Below are positions 8,045 through 16,143 of a stretch of DNA of 64,000 bases, piece after piece. The stretch comes from Nostoc sp. C052. Its GTDB lineage: Bacteria; Cyanobacteriota; Cyanobacteriia; Cyanobacteriales; Nostocaceae. The notes beneath the pieces were generated by a model. The model was not told the DNA's origin and made no database searches. It saw only the letters and a list, made by a program, of their open reading frames with translations. Location: positions 5,824,001-5,888,000 of the forward strand of contig NZ_CP040272.1 in assembly GCF_013393905.1 (NCBI RefSeq). The letters run 5' to 3'. The number at the start of each line of letters is the position of its first letter. Position 1 is the stretch's first letter. The position numbers and the translations under genes are program-made.

Positions 8045-9631
8045 ATGGATGCTAGGGCACTTTGGCAACGATACCAAAACTGGTTATATTTCCACGAGGG
8101 ATTGGGATTGTACTTAGACGTGAGTCGGATACGGTTCGATGATGCCTTTGTGGAATCGTTGCAGCCGAAGTTTGACAAGGCGTTTGCGGATATGGCTCAA
8201 CTAGAGAAGGGTGCGATCGCAAATCCCGATGAGAACCGCATGGTTGGACACTACTGGCTGCGAAATCCTGATTTAGCGCCAGCGCCGGAACTTACACAAG
8301 AAATAGTCCAAACCCTAGAACAAATCGAAGCCTTTGCGGAAAAAGTCCAAACAGGTGCTATTCATCCTCCCAGAGCAAGCCGCTTTACGGATATTATCTC
8401 CATTGGCATTGGTGGTTCCGCCCTCGGCCCCCAATTTGTCGCGGAAGCTCTCGCTCCTGATTTCCCGCCCCTGAAACTTCACTTTATCGATAACAACGAT
8501 CCAGCAGGTATCGATCGCGTTCTCAATCATCTGCGAAATAGCCTCGCTAGCACTCTGGTGTTGGTAATCTCCAAATCTGGGGGAACACCGGAACCCCGCA
8601 ACGGCATGATTGAAGTTAAAAAAGCCTACGCTGGACACAATTTGGAGTTTGCTCAATATGCGGTAGCAATTACCAGCGTTGATAGCAACCTCGATAAGCT
8701 GGCTAAAGATGAAGGCTGGCTAGCTAGATTTCCCATGTATGACTGGGTAGGAGGACGTACCTCAGAAATGTCTGCTGTGGGGCTAGTACCCGCCGCATTA
8801 CAGGGGATTGATGTTCGTGCCATCCTAGATGGCGCAAAAGAGATGGATGACGCTACCCGCGTCCCAGATGTGAAAAATAACCCAGCAGCCTTACTCGCCT
8901 TGTCTTGGTACTTTACTGGCAACGGCAAGGGCGAAAAAGATATGGTTGTCCTACCTTACAAGGACAGCTTATTTTTATTCAGCCGCTATTTGCAACAGCT
9001 GGTGATGGAATCCTTGGGCAAAGAAAAAGACTTAGACGGTAATGTTGTCCATCAAGGCATCGCCGTTTATGGCAACAAAGGCTCAACAGACCAACACGCT
9101 TACGTCCAGCAGTTACGCGAAGGTGTAGCGAATTTCTTTGCTACCTTCATCGAAGTGTTGGAAGATCGTCAGGGCCCATCCACTGAAATAGATCCGGGAG
9201 TTACATCAGGCGATTATCTTTCCGGTTTTCTCCAAGGAACCCGGCAAGCGCTTTATGAAAATCACCGCGATTCCATTACAGTTACGATTCCCCAAGTTAA
9301 TCCCCGAACTGTAGGGGCATTAATTGCTTTGTATGAACGCGCTGTTGGTTTATACGCTAGTTTGGTTAATGTCAACGCCTACCATCAACCAGGGGTAGAA
9401 GCTGGCAAAAAAGCTGCCGCCTCCATTCTGGATTTGCAAACACGAGTGGTAGCAGTACTACAAAAAGAAAAAACTCCCCTTTCTCTTGACGAACTCGCCG
9501 AGAAAGCAGGCGCATCAGATCAAGTTGAGGCAATTTACAAGATTTTGCGTCATATCCACGCCAATCAGCGAGGTGTAGTTTTACAAGGTGATCTTCAGAA
9601 ACCCGGTAGTTTGAAGGTTTCTGCTAGCTGA
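8045..9631 (+). CDS. pgi: Glucose-6-phosphate isomerase
   Basis: Pgi interconverts glucose-6-phosphate and fructose-6-phosphate in glycolysis, the oxidative pentose phosphate pathway and glycogen metabolism. The 528-residue protein shows the sugar-phosphate-binding SIS motif SIGIGGSALGPQFVAEAL near residues 119-136, VISKSGGTPEPRNG near 175-188, and the catalytic region DYLSGFLQGTRQALYEN. It has the extended C-terminus seen in the cyanobacterial enzymes. Monocistronic: repeat-rich DNA precedes it and a stem-loop terminator follows. Confidence 0.97.
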   Translation: MDARALWQRYQNWLYFHEGLGLYLDVSRIRFDDAFVESLQPKFDKAFADMAQLEKGAIANPDENRMVGHYWLRNPDLAPAPELTQEIVQTLEQIEAFAEKVQTGAIHPPRASRFTDIISIGIGGSALGPQFVAEALAPDFPPLKLHFIDNNDPAGIDRVLNHLRNSLASTLVLVISKSGGTPEPRNGMIEVKKAYAGHNLEFAQYAVAITSVDSNLDKLAKDEGWLARFPMYDWVGGRTSEMSAVGLVPAALQGIDVRAILDGAKEMDDATRVPDVKNNPAALLALSWYFTGNGKGEKDMVVLPYKDSLFLFSRYLQQLVMESLGKEKDLDGNVVHQGIAVYGNKGSTDQHAYVQQLREGVANFFATFIEVLEDRQGPSTEIDPGVTSGDYLSGFLQGTRQALYENHRDSITVTIPQVNPRTVGALIALYERAVGLYASLVNVNAYHQPGVEAGKKAAASILDLQTRVVAVLQKEKTPLSLDELAEKAGASDQVEAIYKILRHIHANQRGVVLQGDLQKPGSLKVSAS

Positions 9632-9663
9632 TAGCTCTAGTCTAAATATCACGTTTTATCTAT

Positions 9664-9690
9664 AATTGTTGTATCTGCAACAATTTTTTA
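9664..9690 (+). terminator. Terminator of pgi
   Basis: AATTGTTG (9664-9671) and CAACAATT (9678-9685) form an 8-bp stem with a TATCTG loop followed by TTTTA, 33 bp after the pgi stop. Confidence 0.7.
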
Positions 9691-9692
9691 TT

Positions 9693-9740
9693 GTGAAGCA
9701 TCCTAGATAGAAGATATATCTTCCGTCTAGGATGCTTCAC
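9693..9740. repeat. 48-bp near-perfect palindrome
   Basis: GTGAAGCATCCTAGA (9693-9707) and its exact complement (9726-9740) enclose GAAGATATATCTTC, itself a palindrome. Only two base pairs of the 24 mismatch. It lies just after the pgi terminator and abuts a heptamer array; it looks like a small foldback repeat. Confidence 0.8.
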
Positions 9741-9743
9741 TGT

Positions 9744-9791
9744 GTAATTCGTAATTCGTAATTCGTAATTCGTAATTCGTAATTCGTAATT
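9744..9791. repeat. Heptanucleotide tandem array GTAATTC
   Basis: About seven head-to-tail copies of GTAATTC, a classic short tandemly repeated repetitive sequence of heterocyst-forming cyanobacteria. The rest of 9632-9953 holds the pgi terminator, a 48-bp palindrome and the AGAGACG hairpin at 9831-9855; no gene is seen. Confidence 0.9.
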
Positions 9792-9830
9792 AACTTCTCT
9801 CTGGGTTCTCAATACTGTTCGGTTAAGGCA

Positions 9831-9855
9831 AGAGACGCGATGAATCGCCGTCTCT
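9831..9855. repeat. AGAGACG...CGTCTCT hairpin repeat, copy 1
   Basis: AGAGACGCGATGAATCGC then CGTCTCT forms an almost perfect hairpin. Related copies are at 18647-18668, 26671-26694 and 38510-38532. Confidence 0.8.
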
Positions 9856-9953
9856 ACAATAATTATTTTTTCGTCTTGACCATAGAGCCACAGAAAACAG
9901 AAAAAACAATAAATTTTACGAGTCACCTTGAAAGAGCTAGTCCTAAGTAATTA

Positions 9954-10613
9954 CTAATGACTAGTTACCATGAGGCGTTGACTAAAGTAACTCTTGGGTA
10001 AAAAACAGCCATCAAGTAAAAAAGGATTGTTAGTATTTTCAGATAATAAATTATCTGGTTTATCCCGATGACAGAATGGCGGTACGATTCCCCAATGTTC
10101 TGCCAGCCAAATCCAGTATCCTATTTCAATTCTGCCGTAGCTTGAGACCGTAAGAATCTCTCCAACACTGTTGTTAATAGATACTAAATCTGAAGATGAT
10201 TTGATTTCAATTAACAGCCAAGCTAACTCATCTACACAAAAGTAATAGCCGTTTTCGGCAGCGATATCAACAAACTGCTGTGGATCTTTAGCTATTAGCA
10301 ATTCTTCTTTAAGAGATGGCATTTTTTGTGCAACATCAAAAAGATCCCAAATCTGTCTTCTCGTAATTAGAAACCAGGCAAGTTCTTCTGCGGTTAAATT
10401 GTAACCATTTTCTGTTGCTAGCTTGAGAAAAGGCTCAAGGCTATCGGTTTCTGCTAGTTGACTTTTTAACTGGAAAGTTTGCTCTACTAGTGACAAAAAA
10501 TCAATAATTTTTTGCCATGTAGCTTTGTCAAAGTTTTTGTTAACTTTTATTTTTTCTTTCCAATAAATGTATTTATCTTCTTTAAGAAAGAAATTCCAAA
10601 TTTGATAATACAT
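9954..10613 (-). CDS. Tandem Nif11-domain protein without a peptide-leader cleavage motif
   Basis: A 219-residue protein containing two Nif11-like units: residues about 45-82 (FLKLATENGYNLTAEELAWFL) and about 95-134 (FVDIAAENGYYFCVDELAWLL). Nif11 domains occur as single small proteins near nitrogen-fixation genes and as leaders of RiPP precursors, where they end in a Gly-Gly-type cleavage site. Here no GG motif or cysteine-rich core follows the second unit. Instead there is a ~75-residue tail with GYWIWLAEHWGIVPPFCHRDKPDN. No RiPP synthetase or transporter is nearby, so a precursor role is not supported. ATG start at 10613; monocistronic. Confidence 0.75.
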   Translation of the reverse strand: MYYQIWNFFLKEDKYIYWKEKIKVNKNFDKATWQKIIDFLSLVEQTFQLKSQLAETDSLEPFLKLATENGYNLTAEELAWFLITRRQIWDLFDVAQKMPSLKEELLIAKDPQQFVDIAAENGYYFCVDELAWLLIEIKSSSDLVSINNSVGEILTVSSYGRIEIGYWIWLAEHWGIVPPFCHRDKPDNLLSENTNNPFLLDGCFLPKSYFSQRLMVTSH

Positions 10614-10905
10614 GGGTCATTTGCCTAAGCTTTAAACTTGGTAGATATTTGTGATCAATGAATACCAGTGTAGTAAGTATAATGTGTTTCTTCGACAGTA
10701 CTAAATCTACTATCTCATGTAAATGAAGTTACACAGTGGTTAAGTATGAATTTTTTGTAAAGTTTGTTACTAGGAATAATATATACTGAGAAAGAACGAA
10801 ATATTACAATGTTTACGCTCGTTATTTATTCTCATAAAATACAATTAAGTCAATATATAGTATTAATTATTCATGAATGAATTAACTGCAAAAAATTGCA
10901 CTTCT
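10614..10905. other. A+T-rich intergenic region without recognised gene
   Basis: This stretch is strongly A+T-rich and shows no credible ORF on either strand. It must contain the promoter of the Nif11-domain gene, reading leftward. Confidence 0.5.
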
Positions 10906-11009
10906 GTTATTTTTAAACGAACCACAGAGGCGCAGAGAACGCAGAGGTAAGAAAAGAGATATATCTTGCTATCTTTAGTTAATAGGTAAATCGTGGAGAA
11001 AGTAAAAGC
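10906..11009. repeat. ~104-bp direct repeat, left copy
   Basis: It matches 11783-11885 over its full length with scattered differences. The common CGCAGAGAACGCAGAG block is followed by a segment that, read on the minus strand, encodes SFYFLHDLPIN and a stop. That is the same C-terminal tail as the nuclease gene ending at 11852. The two copies bracket the ParD/ParE module. Confidence 0.85.
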
Positions 11010-11106
11010 TATGCCTACGGCTGGCTACGCCTACGCTATTCAAATTATCTGACTTTAAATTTTGTTAAAATAAGCTTAAAGCTGTCAATAAACTGGAATA
11101 TCAATC

Positions 11107-11373
11107 ATGAATATCCAAATTAAACCTGAACTAGAGCAAATCATCGAAGCGCAAATTGCTACAGGTAGATACGCGAATCCTGAAGAAGTTATTAGTAAAG
11201 CATTGAAGTTACTATTAGAGTGGGAAAAAGGTTATCAGCAGTGGGTTGAAGAAACACGCGAAAAAGTTGAGGTTGCTATTGAGCAACTGGATAGAGGGGA
11301 AGGTATTGATGGGGAACTTGTAGTTGAACAATTGCGAGAGAAACTGCGTAAAGCAAGAGAATTACAAGGATGA
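11107..11373 (+). CDS. ParD-like (CopG/ribbon-helix-helix) antitoxin
   Basis: An 88-residue antitoxin. The N-terminal MNIQIKPELEQIIEAQIATGRYANPEEVISKALKLLLEWE is the ribbon-helix-helix DNA-binding part (about residues 1-45). The rest is a charged helix that would wrap the toxin. It overlaps the toxin gene in an ATGA stop/start, the standard arrangement. Flanking direct repeats suggest the module moved as a unit. Confidence 0.85.
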   Translation: MNIQIKPELEQIIEAQIATGRYANPEEVISKALKLLLEWEKGYQQWVEETREKVEVAIEQLDRGEGIDGELVVEQLREKLRKARELQG

Positions 11374-11672
11374 ATCAACATATTATCTCTCCAAAAGCCA
11401 GTCAGGATTTATCAGAAATTATTGATTACTTTGTCAGGGTGAATATTGATGCTGGGGAGGATTTTATTAATAAGTTTGAGAAAAAGTGTAAATATTTAGC
11501 CAATTTTCCCAGTATGGGACGCAGCTACGGAAATATTAAACCTGATTTGCGTGGCGTTCCTCTGGATAATTATATTATTCTTTATCGACTTATAAATAGT
11601 GGAATTTAAATTGTCCGTGTAGTTAGTGGTTATCAAAATTTGGAATCTTTATTTTCAGAATCAGATGAGTAA
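11370..11672 (+). pseudogene. ParE/RelE-family toxin interrupted by an in-frame TAA
   Basis: The reading frame starts at the ATGA overlap and encodes a ParE-type toxin (ISPKASQDLSEIIDYFV, FPSMGRSYGNIKPDLRGVPLDNYIILYRLINSGI), but stops at TAA 11607-11609 after 79 residues. The same frame continues without a shift as IVRVVSGYQNLESLFSESDE to a TAA at 11670-11672. That is the expected final strand of ParE toxins. A single GAA-to-TAA change would explain it. ParE proteins poison gyrase; loss of the terminal strand is expected to inactivate the toxin, so the antitoxin may now be an orphan. A sequencing error is possible. Confidence 0.85.
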
Positions 11673-11782
11673 GTTGATAGTTGAGTTGACTTCTAATTAT
11701 CTCCTAGCTTATTTTAGATTCGTTAATCAATTACCCAGAAAGTAAAAGCGATAACTCTGGCTGCCTACGCCTACGCACTTCA

Positions 11783-11885
11783 GTTATTTTTAAACGAACC
11801 GCCAAGACGCAGAGAACGCAGAGAGAAGAAAAAAGATATATTGTACTATCTTTAATTAATAGGTAAATCGCGGAGAAAGTAAAAG
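11783..11885. repeat. ~104-bp direct repeat, right copy
   Basis: It pairs with 10906-11009. Its right third is the 3' end of the nuclease gene (…FYFLRDLPIN, stop at 11852). A smaller shared block (GTAAAAGC, CCTACGCCTACGC) at about 11742-11778 also matches 11002-11037. Confidence 0.85.
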
Positions 11886-13246
11886 CGATCGCTATTCCCA
11901 CCACTACCTTTAATTCGCCCTAAATAGCCTGTTAAGGGTGAGGAAAGTTCTATTAGTAAATCGTGAACTACTTCATCATTTAGCCGTGGATTATGAGTAA
12001 CATTGTAATGAACACGAATTTCTGTAACTGTGAAACTTGGATGTATAGCTTTTGAAGTTTCGTTGTCTTGTTCAGAGAGTTCTTTGACTGCTGTGATTAT
12101 CTGCGATCGCAGGCTGATCTCTATATAAATTTGGTCAATATATTTTTCTACTTCCTCATCAGATTGACCTGCTTTTAAATATTCTTTTAGCTGAAATAAG
12201 TCTACTGAGTTGCGATAGTTGCTTTGTAACTTGACTAATTTCTGAAGCGTTTCTGGTTTAATGATAGCCATACCTTGTATTTTTGCAGCGTCTTGTAGTT
12301 GGGTTGTTGGTTCACCAGGGCCAATAATTAATTTAGCAGCCTGATTAAAAAGGTCTGGTCGGCGTAGCATTCCCAAATTCAATAGTTGCACTGCGGTATC
12401 ATTGGGAATCTTTCTACCTGCTTTGCATTCACCAAATAATGGGTATGGTTTGGAACAAAATAAATCTAAACCACCCGCACCGCCTTTGTGAGCATAGTCA
12501 ATAGTAAATCCCAGAAGCTCTAAGCTATCACGCACTACATTTTCAAAATCTGTACCAGCTTGATAGTTAGTTTTTCTATCATCTTGTTCGATACTGCGAT
12601 CGCCCAATGCTGCAATATCATTTATCCAAGCTAAATTTGGATCGGGTTGCTTAATTAGCTTGTCACTGCTCCAACCCAAAAATACTTTGATGTCGTCGTC
12701 TAATTGTTTAGCTGCTGGTTGGCTAATGGTTAAAGATGCGATCGCACTCTGCAATTCCTCCAATTCACGATGTAGCGGGGGTTCTAGCTTTTCTAACTGG
12801 TGTTTGCGTTGGGCGAAGGTGCGATCGTTTAGAATTGGATTTGCTTCAGAAACCGTTAGAGAATTAGGTAAACTAACAAATTTTCCTAGCTTTTCCTGAA
12901 TGTTGGGATTAACTGATATTTCTTGTAACTGAGGTAACTGATAGACGCGCAAGTAAGCCAGGAAAAGATACTGTTGTTTTTGTAATATCTCCTTTAATAC
13001 TTTTGGTGTCCATATTGTTAATTTAGACAAAATATCTAATGGCTTAGTCTCGTCTAAAATTTGGCAAAGTTCACATTTCGCCCAAGCTTTTATTGAACCT
13101 GAAGAGTCAGCAGGATAAAGTGCAAATCTTTGCCCAGGACGAATAAACATCTTTGGTAAAGCTGCAATTGTTCGTCCGTGTATTAAGGCTTCAATATCAG
13201 GGACGGGTAGACATAGCGCTGTTGGCATTGAAAACTGCTGATTCAT
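11852..13246 (-). CDS. PD-(D/E)XK nuclease with ASCH/PUA-like N-terminal domain
   Basis: A 464-residue protein, third in an operon and 10 bp after the ATPase gene. Residues about 6-110 (ALCLPVPDIEALIHGRTIAALPKMF, FALYP, IKAWAKCEL, LAYLRVYQLPQ) look like an ASCH/PUA-type fold, which in other systems senses modified or structured nucleic acid; this assignment is inferred. Residues about 228-335 carry a clear PD-(D/E)XK core: GTDFENVVRDSLELLGF (E235), GGAGGLDLF (D261), FGECKAG (E273, K275), as in Mrr-like enzymes. A ~60-residue helical linker and a basic C-terminal domain follow. Its last codons lie in a direct repeat. A nucleic-acid-cleaving defence or repair role is plausible but unproven. Confidence 0.75.
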   Translation of the reverse strand: MNQQFSMPTALCLPVPDIEALIHGRTIAALPKMFIRPGQRFALYPADSSGSIKAWAKCELCQILDETKPLDILSKLTIWTPKVLKEILQKQQYLFLAYLRVYQLPQLQEISVNPNIQEKLGKFVSLPNSLTVSEANPILNDRTFAQRKHQLEKLEPPLHRELEELQSAIASLTISQPAAKQLDDDIKVFLGWSSDKLIKQPDPNLAWINDIAALGDRSIEQDDRKTNYQAGTDFENVVRDSLELLGFTIDYAHKGGAGGLDLFCSKPYPLFGECKAGRKIPNDTAVQLLNLGMLRRPDLFNQAAKLIIGPGEPTTQLQDAAKIQGMAIIKPETLQKLVKLQSNYRNSVDLFQLKEYLKAGQSDEEVEKYIDQIYIEISLRSQIITAVKELSEQDNETSKAIHPSFTVTEIRVHYNVTHNPRLNDEVVHDLLIELSSPLTGYLGRIKGSGGNSDRFYFLRDLPIN

Positions 13247-13256
13247 TTCTAATTAG

Positions 13257-15116
13257 CTATAGGTTTAGTTCGATGTAATCGGCAGTAGCAACGCTTTGAG
13301 GAATACTAATAGGTAATCCATCATCAGTTAAATTAGTAGGTTCTTGTCCAGAAGGATCGCTAAGTATTTCTCGAATCAAAGGATTATTTATTGCTAGTTG
13401 GTTCTGCTCAATAAAATCAAAAATTTGTTCTTCTGTTATTTTATAGTTTTCACTATTATAGTAAACAAATAATATTGCTAAAAGAGGTTTAATATCTTGG
13501 CTTTGCAAGCCTACCCACTCTCCACCCTTTTCTTTCAACAGGATTCTCAAATGCTGTCTAGCTAATGCTGCGCCTGGATTAATATTCTTTGAACGCACCA
13601 AGCAACCACGAGTTAGGTCAAATTTTCTGTAATCAATTAGTCGCTTCAAGGCAGCACCTATAAACCTACCATCTTGCTGAATTACACTTACTCCGATCTT
13701 AACTTTCCTATTATTGCCAACAATTCTGAAATCAATAAAACCCTTATCTGCTGAACTAGCTTCTATTTCTTCAATGTCTTTAATTGTTACTCCCTCTACA
13801 GTTTCATCGATTAAACTATTAAAAGCTAACCAAAGAGCATCACCAATATTTTTTTGATCTTCCATTAAAAAATCAATAGAAGCCTCAACTTGCACTAATT
13901 CATTATCGAAATACGGTTTAACTGGATGTGCTTGTAGTATAGGAGGTAAAGGAGGTATGAAATTCTCTGTACACCATTTTAAAACTGACCTAACTGTAGG
14001 TCTGCTTTTACCAAGCTCTCTGAGTTTAGTTTCATCAAATGGATAGAGAGGATGAGGTGGGATTTGTTGATGTTCCTCATAAAAGTCTTGTAACCATTGA
14101 CTAACTAAAGCAACGATATCATCAGAATTGAGAAAGCTTAATTTTATAGGCTGTCTGTCAGCTTGATCGCTGACTAATCTATCTATAACTGCTTCCGCTT
14201 CTGGTAAAGCCTTGATTTGGTCTTCCCAGGTACGAGGATACATTGCTAACAATAAAACACCTTGTTTTAGACTGTTATATAAATCCTTAACTAAGTTTGC
14301 AATAACTTGTGCTGCTAAAAATCCATTATCAGCAGCATCGGTTATATCTAATTCGTCAAAACAAATCACTGGAACTCGATAATTACTAGTGATATCTAGT
14401 ATTTGACGAACAGTGCTTAATGCTTCAGCTTCTCTATCCTCGCTTTTAGGATTTGGCAACCCCATTTCTTCAGCTTGTGATTTTGCTAATTCCAAACCAG
14501 ATAACCAATAGCTCGCATAATTAATATGGACTGGAGAAAGTGTCCACAAAATTGCTTTCACTATGTAAGGGTTAGTTATTTCAGGCTTGACTTTCAGAAC
14601 ACTTTCTGTCAAATGAACTATCGCTTTAGTTGAGTGTTGGCTCAACCAACCTGGATACATATTAATATACTGTTGTGGTGTATATTCCCACTGTTTGGCT
14701 TCGTTAATTAAAGCTGCTGCAATTTCCTGCCATTGCATTACTTTTTGACTACCAAAAGCTCTGAGACTAGATGCGACACTTTGCAGAAACAGAGACTTAA
14801 TTTGATTCAAGTTATCATACTTACTCATATAGATAAATAAGCTACCATCCCCTGTCTGTAATTGGTGGCGAATCCGACTAATAATATGGCTTTTACCTAA
14901 CCCTTTTTCTGCTGTGATTGTGATACCTACAGTTTCACGTTTTCCTTTACGGACTTTATCAACAGCATCAAAGACTGCATTAGAAGCATGAGCATTAATT
15001 GAGGGAACATCAGGAAAACTTTTACCCCATATTTGTTGCGGTCTAACCACAATATGTCCTGCAAAAGGGTTTTGATTTTGAATCAGATCATCAATGGTAG
15101 ATGTGGTAACAGTCAT
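13257..15116 (-). CDS. ORC/STAND-like P-loop ATPase
   Basis: A 619-residue ATPase, middle gene of the operon. The P-loop is GITITAEKGLGKSH near residues 64-77 (A69 replaces the usual first Gly). Walker B is RVPVICFDELDITD (D254, E255), and MYPRTWEDQI followed by VIDRLVSDQADRQPIKLSFLNSDDI resembles sensor/winged regions of Orc1/Cdc6- and STAND-type ATPases. The entry NPFAGHIVVRPQQIWGKSFPDVPSINAHASNAVFDAV preceding the P-loop is unusual. The C-terminal ~180 residues (IEASSADKGFIDFRIVGNNRKVKIGVSVIQQDG) could be a nucleic-acid or nuclease-like domain but lack a motif I can name. It lies 38 bp after the first gene. Confidence 0.75.
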   Translation of the reverse strand: MTVTTSTIDDLIQNQNPFAGHIVVRPQQIWGKSFPDVPSINAHASNAVFDAVDKVRKGKRETVGITITAEKGLGKSHIISRIRHQLQTGDGSLFIYMSKYDNLNQIKSLFLQSVASSLRAFGSQKVMQWQEIAAALINEAKQWEYTPQQYINMYPGWLSQHSTKAIVHLTESVLKVKPEITNPYIVKAILWTLSPVHINYASYWLSGLELAKSQAEEMGLPNPKSEDREAEALSTVRQILDITSNYRVPVICFDELDITDAADNGFLAAQVIANLVKDLYNSLKQGVLLLAMYPRTWEDQIKALPEAEAVIDRLVSDQADRQPIKLSFLNSDDIVALVSQWLQDFYEEHQQIPPHPLYPFDETKLRELGKSRPTVRSVLKWCTENFIPPLPPILQAHPVKPYFDNELVQVEASIDFLMEDQKNIGDALWLAFNSLIDETVEGVTIKDIEEIEASSADKGFIDFRIVGNNRKVKIGVSVIQQDGRFIGAALKRLIDYRKFDLTRGCLVRSKNINPGAALARQHLRILLKEKGGEWVGLQSQDIKPLLAILFVYYNSENYKITEEQIFDFIEQNQLAINNPLIREILSDPSGQEPTNLTDDGLPISIPQSVATADYIELNL

Positions 15117-15154
15117 AGTGTTGTGAAATTAATGTGTGAAGAGTCAAATAAGGT

Positions 15155-15802
15155 TTAAGGTTTAAGGCGTGTGGCGTAGCAACGTAATCCATCTAATTCT
15201 GTAGCTACCGAATCTTCAATTTTGTCGGGTGCGCTGTCTTCTACACTCCCGCCCTGTAGTTGCAAAATATCGTTAGCTTGGGTTTCCAGCAGCCAATCAT
15301 TAAACTCTGTACGACTCACGCGATCGCCAATTCCTCTTCTAATGCGATAAATTGGCACTAGATTATTAAAGTTGTACTCATAGTTCAGCTTGTCGTAGAC
15401 TTCCAACGCCACAGATTTAAACTCGTCGTAAGAAGCGATCGCACCCTTACCATTAACCAGTACATCTGCACCAGTCACCGCAATATCAATCTGACTAATC
15501 CACTTCACCAAAGCATTCGCCGCCCAAGTACCAACAATCGTCCCTTCAAACTTAAAATCGCCACTTCTCAAACCTTCACCCAATGCCTCTAAACCCTTGC
15601 CAGATGTGAGAGAATATCCCTTTTTGGAAATTGCGATCGCACCTTCTTTCTGTAAATCGTCGAATATGCCCTGATAATCTGCTACCTTCTGGCTTTTCGA
15701 TACAATTCGCTTTGTAAGCTGACCTTTCTTAACTTCTTGCTGCATTCCTCCCAAATCCCACAAAGCCAAAAGAAGACGAGTGCTAGTATTTTTTGATGTC
15801 AT
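15155..15802 (-). CDS. Small winged-helix-like protein, first gene of ATPase-nuclease operon
   Basis: A 215-residue protein of unknown family if started at ATG 15802; a TTG at 15823 would add seven residues but overlaps the upstream palindrome. The N-terminal ~75 residues (STRLLLALWDLGG, KGQLTKRIVSKSQKVADYQGIFDDLQKEGAIAISKKGYSLTSGKGLEAL) have a winged-helix pattern. The remainder (residues about 95-185) is an α/β region of unknown fold, with YNFNNLVPIYRIRRGIGDRVSRTEFNDWLLETQ. It may regulate the operon or load the ATPase. Confidence 0.65.
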   Translation of the reverse strand: MTSKNTSTRLLLALWDLGGMQQEVKKGQLTKRIVSKSQKVADYQGIFDDLQKEGAIAISKKGYSLTSGKGLEALGEGLRSGDFKFEGTIVGTWAANALVKWISQIDIAVTGADVLVNGKGAIASYDEFKSVALEVYDKLNYEYNFNNLVPIYRIRRGIGDRVSRTEFNDWLLETQANDILQLQGGSVEDSAPDKIEDSVATELDGLRCYATRLKP

Positions 15803-15812
15803 GTTGAGTGTA

Positions 15813-15827
15813 CTTTTTGACAAAAAG
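15813..15827. promoter_or_regulatory. Palindrome upstream of the ATPase-nuclease operon
   Basis: CTTTTT-GAC-AAAAAG is a perfect 6+3+6 inverted repeat ten bases before the ATG at 15802. It is a candidate operator for the operon. Confidence 0.4.
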
Positions 15828-16143
15828 CATCATAGTAACTGTATCTTTTTAAATTATTTACGCAGGAAAAATAACCGAGAAATTGCTGAAGATTCCAGCG
15901 TTTCAGCTAAATAGACCCATAAAAAATCAATAATATATTTCCTTGGGATGAATGCAGCTTCTCTCGAAGGCAGGATGGAATACTTGAGAAAATCCACGAT
16001 CATGATAGAGAAACAACGCTGTAGCTGTGCAGTTGTAAATTAAGTGGTATATGTTTTTTCAATTCCCCGCGAAATAACAGGAATTCCAACTTTGTTTTTG
16101 CAACAGCAAGGCTTTTAGCAAATACAGGTGAGAACGAAATCCA
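15828..16143. other. Divergent intergenic region
   Basis: This 316-bp stretch separates the leftward ATPase-nuclease operon from the rightward lipoprotein gene. It should hold promoters for both. No ORF or strong repeat is seen. Confidence 0.5.

Noticed and set aside
9744..9791. CRISPR-like array
   Set aside because: The repeats are uninterrupted 7-bp units without spacers; they are heptamer tandem repeats. No CRISPR array was found anywhere in the window.
9660..9926. 88-codon frame on the minus strand
   Set aside because: It is produced by the heptamer array (ELRITNY repeated) and palindromes, not by a gene.
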